From contig DBFVEH010000012.1 of NCBI GenBank assembly GCA_048526005.1, positions 1 to 25,085 on the forward strand: a DNA stretch of 25,085 bases. The letters run 5' to 3'. The first letter of the stretch is position 1; each line of letters starts with the position of its first letter. This stretch comes from QALR01 sp900552255 (GTDB lineage Bacteria; Bacillota; Clostridia; Oscillospirales; CAG-272). This document shows, piece by piece, positions 21,138-25,085 of this stretch. The position numbers were made by a program, and so were the translations under genes. The notes beneath the pieces are model-generated. The model was given only the letters and a program-made list of their open reading frames with translations. It searched no databases and was not told where the DNA came from.

Positions 21138-22448
21138 TCATATTGTTTCCAAGCACAATATTTTTTCGTAAATTTTACGGATCGCCCGCTCAAAGCCTTC
21201 CTCTCGGATGCCAATCATGAGCCCGATATCGTCCGCACCGCTGCCGGTGACAAGCGGATATTCCCCAAGCTCTCCGAGCGCGTCGAATACAGCCTGCACG
21301 GCCTGCACCCGCATATGCTCGCCCACAACGCAGACAAGCGCCAGATTCTCCGTAAGCCCGACGGTCTCCGGCTCTAAATCTTGGCAGATCTCATTCAAAA
21401 TATAATCCTTCTTGCCCGCGGTATCGGCGCTTTTCACGACGATTCCGACGGAATCGACGCTTCGCAGAACCGCCATGACCGTCATTTTACGGCGTTCAAA
21501 TATCCCGAGCAGAACGCGAAGCGCCGCAGCGTCCTCGCCGAGTCCGTCACGCTCCACACGGATCAGCATAAAGCCCCTTTTTCCGGTAATCCCGCTGACC
21601 GTGCCGCTTTGCTCCTTTTTGGGAACGATCATCGTACCGCGGTCGTCCGGTTTATCCGTATTGCGGATATTGATCGGGATGCCCGACATCCGAACGGGAA
21701 AAACCGAATCCTCATGAAGCACAGCGGCTCCCATATAGGAAAGCCTGCGAAGCTCTTTATAAGAAATCACGGCAACCGTCTTTGCATCGCCGACAATCTT
21801 AGGGTCTGCAAGCATAAAGCCGGATACATCGGTAAAATTCTCATACAGATAAGCGCCGGCGGCAGCCGCCGCGACAGCGCCCGTGATATCCGAGCCGCCG
21901 CGCGGAAACGTTTTGATCGTATCGTTCGGCATCCTGCCGTAAAAGCCCGGGATCACAACGGCGCTCCGATCCGCCAAAAGCCCCGGCAGCACCGTTTGCG
22001 TCCTGTCGGCGTCAAAGGAGCCGTCCTCTCTGAAAAAGATACCGTCAGCCGCGTCCAAAAATCCAAAGCCCAAAAGCTGCGAAAAAATCTTCGCACACAA
22101 ATATTCCCCGCGGGAAGCAAAATAATCGCGCCCGCCAAGATGCGCGCCGTTGCTCATCATCCTCCGGTACTCCTCCGAAAGATCCAGACACAGCCCCAGC
22201 TCCGAAATGATCCCGTCAAAACGGCGTCTGACCCTCTCAAACAGCCGTCCCTTTTCCTGCCAATCCGTTGCCTCATAGCATCGATACAGCAAATCCGTTA
22301 TTTTTTCATCCTCCGGCGAACATTTGCCCGGTGCGGAAACCACAACGATGCGCCTGTCCGCGTCTGCAAGGACGATTTCGGCGGCTTTTTTCATCTGGGC
22401 CGCGCTGCAAAGCGAGGTTCCGCCGAATTTCACGGCTTTTATCCCCAC
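21138..22448 (-). CDS. lysC: Aspartate kinase
   Basis: A 436-residue aspartokinase, which phosphorylates aspartate in the first step to lysine, threonine, methionine and diaminopimelate for peptidoglycan. KFGGTS at 7-12, SRGEYLCAK at 112-120 and RGGSDITG at 183-190 form the kinase site. The C-terminal part (about 290-436) carries two ACT-type regulatory domains, so feedback inhibition by end products is expected. The start is a GTG at 22448 with GAGGTGA about seven bases upstream; no ATG fits. It is a single-gene unit ending at 21075-21101, with a TGATATAAC extended -10-like box and a small GGCGG/CCGCC hairpin in the leader. Which of the paralogues (lysC, dapG, yclM) it corresponds to cannot be decided here. 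Confidence 0.93.
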   Translation of the reverse strand: MGIKAVKFGGTSLCSAAQMKKAAEIVLADADRRIVVVSAPGKCSPEDEKITDLLYRCYEATDWQEKGRLFERVRRRFDGIISELGLCLDLSEEYRRMMSNGAHLGGRDYFASRGEYLCAKIFSQLLGFGFLDAADGIFFREDGSFDADRTQTVLPGLLADRSAVVIPGFYGRMPNDTIKTFPRGGSDITGAVAAAAAGAYLYENFTDVSGFMLADPKIVGDAKTVAVISYKELRRLSYMGAAVLHEDSVFPVRMSGIPINIRNTDKPDDRGTMIVPKKEQSGTVSGITGKRGFMLIRVERDGLGEDAAALRVLLGIFERRKMTVMAVLRSVDSVGIVVKSADTAGKKDYILNEICQDLEPETVGLTENLALVCVVGEHMRVQAVQAVFDALGELGEYPLVTGSGADDIGLMIGIREEGFERAIRKIYEKILCLETI

Positions 22449-22563
22449 CGAAAATCACCTCATCTTTCACTGATTTATGGCGGAAAATTCCCGCCGTTAT
22501 ATCATATGAAAGAAAGTGCAAAAGGGTTTGTACATCTCATTCATATTTTTTACGGACAAAATA

Positions 22564-22588
22564 ACCGGCGCGGCAATGCCGCGCCGGT
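22564..22588 (-). terminator. Terminator of the oxidoreductase/membrane protein unit
   Basis: A perfect 11-pair GC-rich stem (22564-22574 with 22578-22588) with a three-base loop is followed on the minus strand by TATTTTGT. It lies 66 bases past the stop of the exported membrane protein gene. Confidence 0.82.
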
Positions 22589-22654
22589 CGTTCAGCTATT
22601 ATCCGTGCATTTATAATAAAGGGCTTCTCCGCCGGACGCGGCATATCTCGGAAA

Positions 22655-23557
22655 TCAAAGCACGTTGATCCAAGAATCGGCGATGCCGATAAGCCAATAT
22701 CCAAGGGCGGCGGAAACGAGGTTTGCCACCACGGCATAGGCAATCCTGCGCGGCCTTGTCACATCCCGCAGGAGGAACACATATGCAGCCGCCTCAATCG
22801 CCAAAATGACCAGCTCCACCGGTGCAAGAAGGAAATATGCCGAGAGAAGTCCGGAGCTTATCAGTGTCCGTGTCATAATCACGGTCAAAAGCAGCTGTGT
22901 CGCCACATTGACGCCCAAAAACGCCGCGATATTCCGCTTTATCGGTATTCTAAAAAGAAGCAAAATCAGGAACTCGACAAGAAGCGTCGGAAGCAAGGTC
23001 AATGCGAACTGTTTAAGATACAAAACGGCACGCGAGGGCGTCTTTGTCACCGTGATGACCCCCTCCGACCCCTCCGATGAATCCAGCCGTACATATACGG
23101 TTTCCTGAAAGATCGTTTTATGAAGGACTTCCGAAACATAAACCTGCAAATCCTCGGTCACAACGACGATCCGATAGGTATCCGGCACGCCGTAATAACG
23201 GAAGGTATGGACGTTTCCGTTTTTCCCGGCTGTCCCGACAAGTGAGCCGAAGAGCGGGACTACCGTTCCGTCCACCAGCGCCGTATGCCAGCCGTCATAG
23301 CGCCCGCTCAAGGCTTCCAGCACCGCGAGCATATCCTCACGGCAGGAAGCCATCTCCTCCTCCGTCAGATTGGAATACCAGTCGCCGTCGCCGTCTTCGA
23401 TCAGCAGATCGAGATAATAAACGCCCTCCGGCGGATTTTCAATCACGATCGATGTACCGGGCTTCGGACCGAAATCCGCAAAAACCGATATCGAAAACAA
23501 TAAGATAAAGCAAGCCGCCGCGGCCAGAAGCCGTCCTATCTTATCCGTTCTTCTCAT
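22655..23557 (-). CDS. Exported membrane protein with N-terminal GPKP motif, unknown function
   Basis: A 300-residue protein with a signal peptide (1-27, VFA then DFGPKPGTSI). An extracytoplasmic domain of about 150 residues, with a DGDGDW acidic stretch at about 55-60, is followed by four transmembrane segments in the last 120 residues (about 180-202, 210-229, 236-262 and 270-292). The mature N-terminus DFGPKP followed by a beta-rich domain and a four-helix membrane region is a layout I know from uncharacterised Clostridia proteins. No enzymatic motif is visible. It lies 24 bases after the oxidoreductase gene and shares its promoter. The final helices are rich in small and aromatic residues. 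Function unknown. Confidence 0.82.
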   Translation of the reverse strand: MRRTDKIGRLLAAAACFILLFSISVFADFGPKPGTSIVIENPPEGVYYLDLLIEDGDGDWYSNLTEEEMASCREDMLAVLEALSGRYDGWHTALVDGTVVPLFGSLVGTAGKNGNVHTFRYYGVPDTYRIVVVTEDLQVYVSEVLHKTIFQETVYVRLDSSEGSEGVITVTKTPSRAVLYLKQFALTLLPTLLVEFLILLLFRIPIKRNIAAFLGVNVATQLLLTVIMTRTLISSGLLSAYFLLAPVELVILAIEAAAYVFLLRDVTRPRRIAYAVVANLVSAALGYWLIGIADSWINVL

Positions 23558-23581
23558 ACAAACCTCCTTAAAGCGAGGATT

Positions 23582-24871
23582 TTATTCTCCCCGCAGCTCC
23601 GAAAGCGCTACCGTTCGGCGTTCCCTCCTGCTGAGTTCCGCCGCGTAAACGCACAGATGCCCGTCGATCGAGGTATCGATCGAGGTCAGCGACGCGGTAG
23701 GCTTTCCTGTGCGCAGATACTGCATAAGATGCCGCATGATTTCGTTGTCACCGCCGCCATGCTTGCCGATCTCGCTGTGCTCGACTGTTGAAACCGTCTC
23801 GGTATCATACGAATATCTGTCGTTTTCCCGCGTGAAAATTCTCAGCTCAAATTCATTTTTCTCAAAAACGCCTTCGATTTCTCCTTTTGTTCCTATAATA
23901 TGTAGATAGCGTTCCGGCTTTGCGCATGCCCCGACGAGATTCAGCGTCGCCATAGAGCCGTTCTCAAAGGCCACGATGACATTCTGATTGTCCACGATGT
24001 CGCCGCCGCTGTTGTAGGCGCAAAGTCCATACGCGGAATGCTTCATATATTCGATCTTTTCCTCGCGCGTGATCGTATCGATCGGCTTGCCGATCTCCGC
24101 CCATGTCTGAAACGGCATGGTATCGCGGTCAAGATGGATCTTGATGGCGGAATAATTGCAGGTTTTCTCATGCGGACAGTCGAAGCATCTTTCCGTGGCC
24201 CCCTCAGGCGCATTAGCCGGGACAAAATTCTCGCGGAAGCCGAGGCTTGTCACATATTCAGGACGCGACGCATCCCCAAGCCAGCACATGAGATCCACGT
24301 CGTGGCAACATTTTGCGAGCAGAAGTCCGGAGCCGCATTCCTCCTCGCTTTTCCACTTGCCGCGGACAAAGGAATCGATAAAATGCGCCATGCCGACATG
24401 CTCGGTCATCTCCATGCTTCTGACCCTTCCGATCCTGCCTTCGCTGATCGCTTTTTTGACGGCGGAATAGAACGGCGTATAGCGAAGCACATGACATACG
24501 ATCAGGCGGCATCCGTTCTCATGCGCCGCATGCTGAAGCGCCAAAAGCTCCTCCTTATTGGGACATACCGGCTTTTCCAGCAAAACACTGTATTTTGCAT
24601 TCAGCAGCGCCATTGCCGTCGGATAATGAGCCTTGTCCATCGTCGCATCGATGACGATATCGCAGAGGATACCGGCAGCGACAAAAGCTTCCACACTATC
24701 AAACGCGCGGTCGTCGCCGAGAGAATAACGCGCGCGCGCCTCCTTCTTATGCAGCTTGTTCGTATCCGCAACCGCCACGATCTCCATTTCATCGGGATTA
24801 CGAAGCGCATAATCGGCGTAGATGCAGCCCCTGTCTCCGCAGCCGACCACAGCAGCCTTGATTTTCTTCAT
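23582..24871 (-). CDS. Gfo/Idh/MocA family NAD(P)-dependent oxidoreductase
   Basis: A 429-residue two-domain dehydrogenase acting on sugars or sugar-like substrates. The Rossmann nucleotide-binding motif GCGDRG is at 10-15, EKPV at 99-102 contains the catalytic lysine, and KCCHDVDLM at 187-195 carries the active-site histidine/aspartate pair. A cysteine cluster (C229, C232, C238 in CFDCPHEKTC) is often seen in this subgroup and may bind a metal. ATG at 24871 follows AGGAGG; 24 extra upstream codons are read through the promoter region and are excluded. The promoter at 24915-24943 abuts repeat copy C. The substrate is not readable; a role in breakdown of glycans or polyols is plausible. Confidence 0.93.
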   Translation of the reverse strand: MKKIKAAVVGCGDRGCIYADYALRNPDEMEIVAVADTNKLHKKEARARYSLGDDRAFDSVEAFVAAGILCDIVIDATMDKAHYPTAMALLNAKYSVLLEKPVCPNKEELLALQHAAHENGCRLIVCHVLRYTPFYSAVKKAISEGRIGRVRSMEMTEHVGMAHFIDSFVRGKWKSEEECGSGLLLAKCCHDVDLMCWLGDASRPEYVTSLGFRENFVPANAPEGATERCFDCPHEKTCNYSAIKIHLDRDTMPFQTWAEIGKPIDTITREEKIEYMKHSAYGLCAYNSGGDIVDNQNVIVAFENGSMATLNLVGACAKPERYLHIIGTKGEIEGVFEKNEFELRIFTRENDRYSYDTETVSTVEHSEIGKHGGGDNEIMRHLMQYLRTGKPTASLTSIDTSIDGHLCVYAAELSRRERRTVALSELRGE

Positions 24872-24914
24872 ACACGATTCCTCCTTGCGGAATTTATTGA
24901 TAATGGTTTTGTTC

Positions 24915-24943
24915 ATAATAGCACAAATAACAAAAAATTGCAA
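24915..24943 (-). promoter_or_regulatory. SigmaA-type promoter of the oxidoreductase unit
   Basis: TTGCAA (24943-24938), a 17-base spacer and TATTAT (24920-24915) on the minus strand, with a leader of about 35 bases. Repeat copy C begins about 13 bases upstream of the -35 box. Confidence 0.75.
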
Positions 24944-24956
24944 TAAAAACAGCTTT

Positions 24957-25085
24957 TATTCTTTCCGCAAAGAAAAGAACACGTTTCCCCTTTACAAAGG
25001 AGAGGATATGTGCTTTTCTCACTGAGGAGAAAAGCACCAAAAGACTCACCGAGACTCCCGTCTCGGACTCTCAATCTTCTGCTGG
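24957..25085. repeat. Structured repeat, copy C (cut by window edge)
   Basis: The segment aligns with copy B from 319 to about 455. The second hairpin is GTGCTTTTCTC-ACTGAG-GAGAAAAGCAC (25010-25037), where copy B has GTACTTTTCTC/GAGAAAAGTAC: both sides changed together and pairing is kept. The third hairpin, CCGAGAC-TCCC-GTCTCGG, is identical. The first hairpin is only partly kept (TTCTTT-CCGC-AAAGAA). The element continues past the window. Confidence 0.8.

Noticed and set aside
1..25085. CRISPR arrays, tRNA or rRNA genes, transposases, phage genes
   Set aside because: No regularly spaced direct repeats, no cloverleaf or rRNA signatures and no transposase or phage domains were found on reading. 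The repeats at the ends are hairpin elements spaced irregularly.

Overview
The window reads as a chromosome segment of a Bacillota (Firmicutes) bacterium of class Clostridia, probably an uncultured gut-type lineage near Oscillospirales or Christensenellales. The grounds are ClpX, ClpP, SecA, RbgA, RNase HII and signal peptidase I of Firmicutes type, sigmaA-like promoters (TTGACA / 17 bp / TATAAT), AGGAGG-type ribosome binding sites, a PdaA-like spore-cortex deacetylase, a DUF1540 protein and a moderate to high GC content. The exact taxon is inference. Most genes lie on the minus strand.

Layout from left to right. (1) 1-645 holds no intact gene. It contains two copies of a structured GC-rich repeat, the second joined directly to the first 16 codons of a P-loop NTPase gene. 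A third copy closes the window at 24957-25085. (2) 646-2519 (minus) is a small operon: promoter, sugar nucleotidyltransferase, PF06541 membrane protein, broken P-loop gene. (3) 2584-4192 is accessory: a lipoprotein, a small XRE regulator, and a divergent two-TM protein whose promoter carries two near-identical palindromes. (4) 4257-7766 (minus) is tig-clpP-clpX. (5) 7782-9696 has a metallophosphoesterase, a DUF1540 protein and a second lipoprotein. (6) 18435-9735 (minus) looks like one long unit: secA, two related unknown membrane proteins, lepB, rbgA, rnhB, yraN and an M19 dipeptidase. It joins protein export and signal-peptide cleavage to ribosome assembly and R-loop/RNA-primer removal. (7) trmL is divergent from two polysaccharide deacetylases, one PdaA-like and one canonical NodB type. 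(8) Aspartate kinase stands alone. (9) A Gfo/Idh/MocA oxidoreductase and a GPKP-type exported membrane protein form a two-gene unit.

The candidates for something undescribed are: the repeat family, whose hairpins keep their pairing while their sequence changes; the XRE/operator/two-TM module; and the pair of PDVIG(Y/F)LL membrane proteins placed between secA and lepB. No CRISPR array, rRNA, tRNA, transposase or phage gene was seen. All calls come from reading the sequence. No database search was run.
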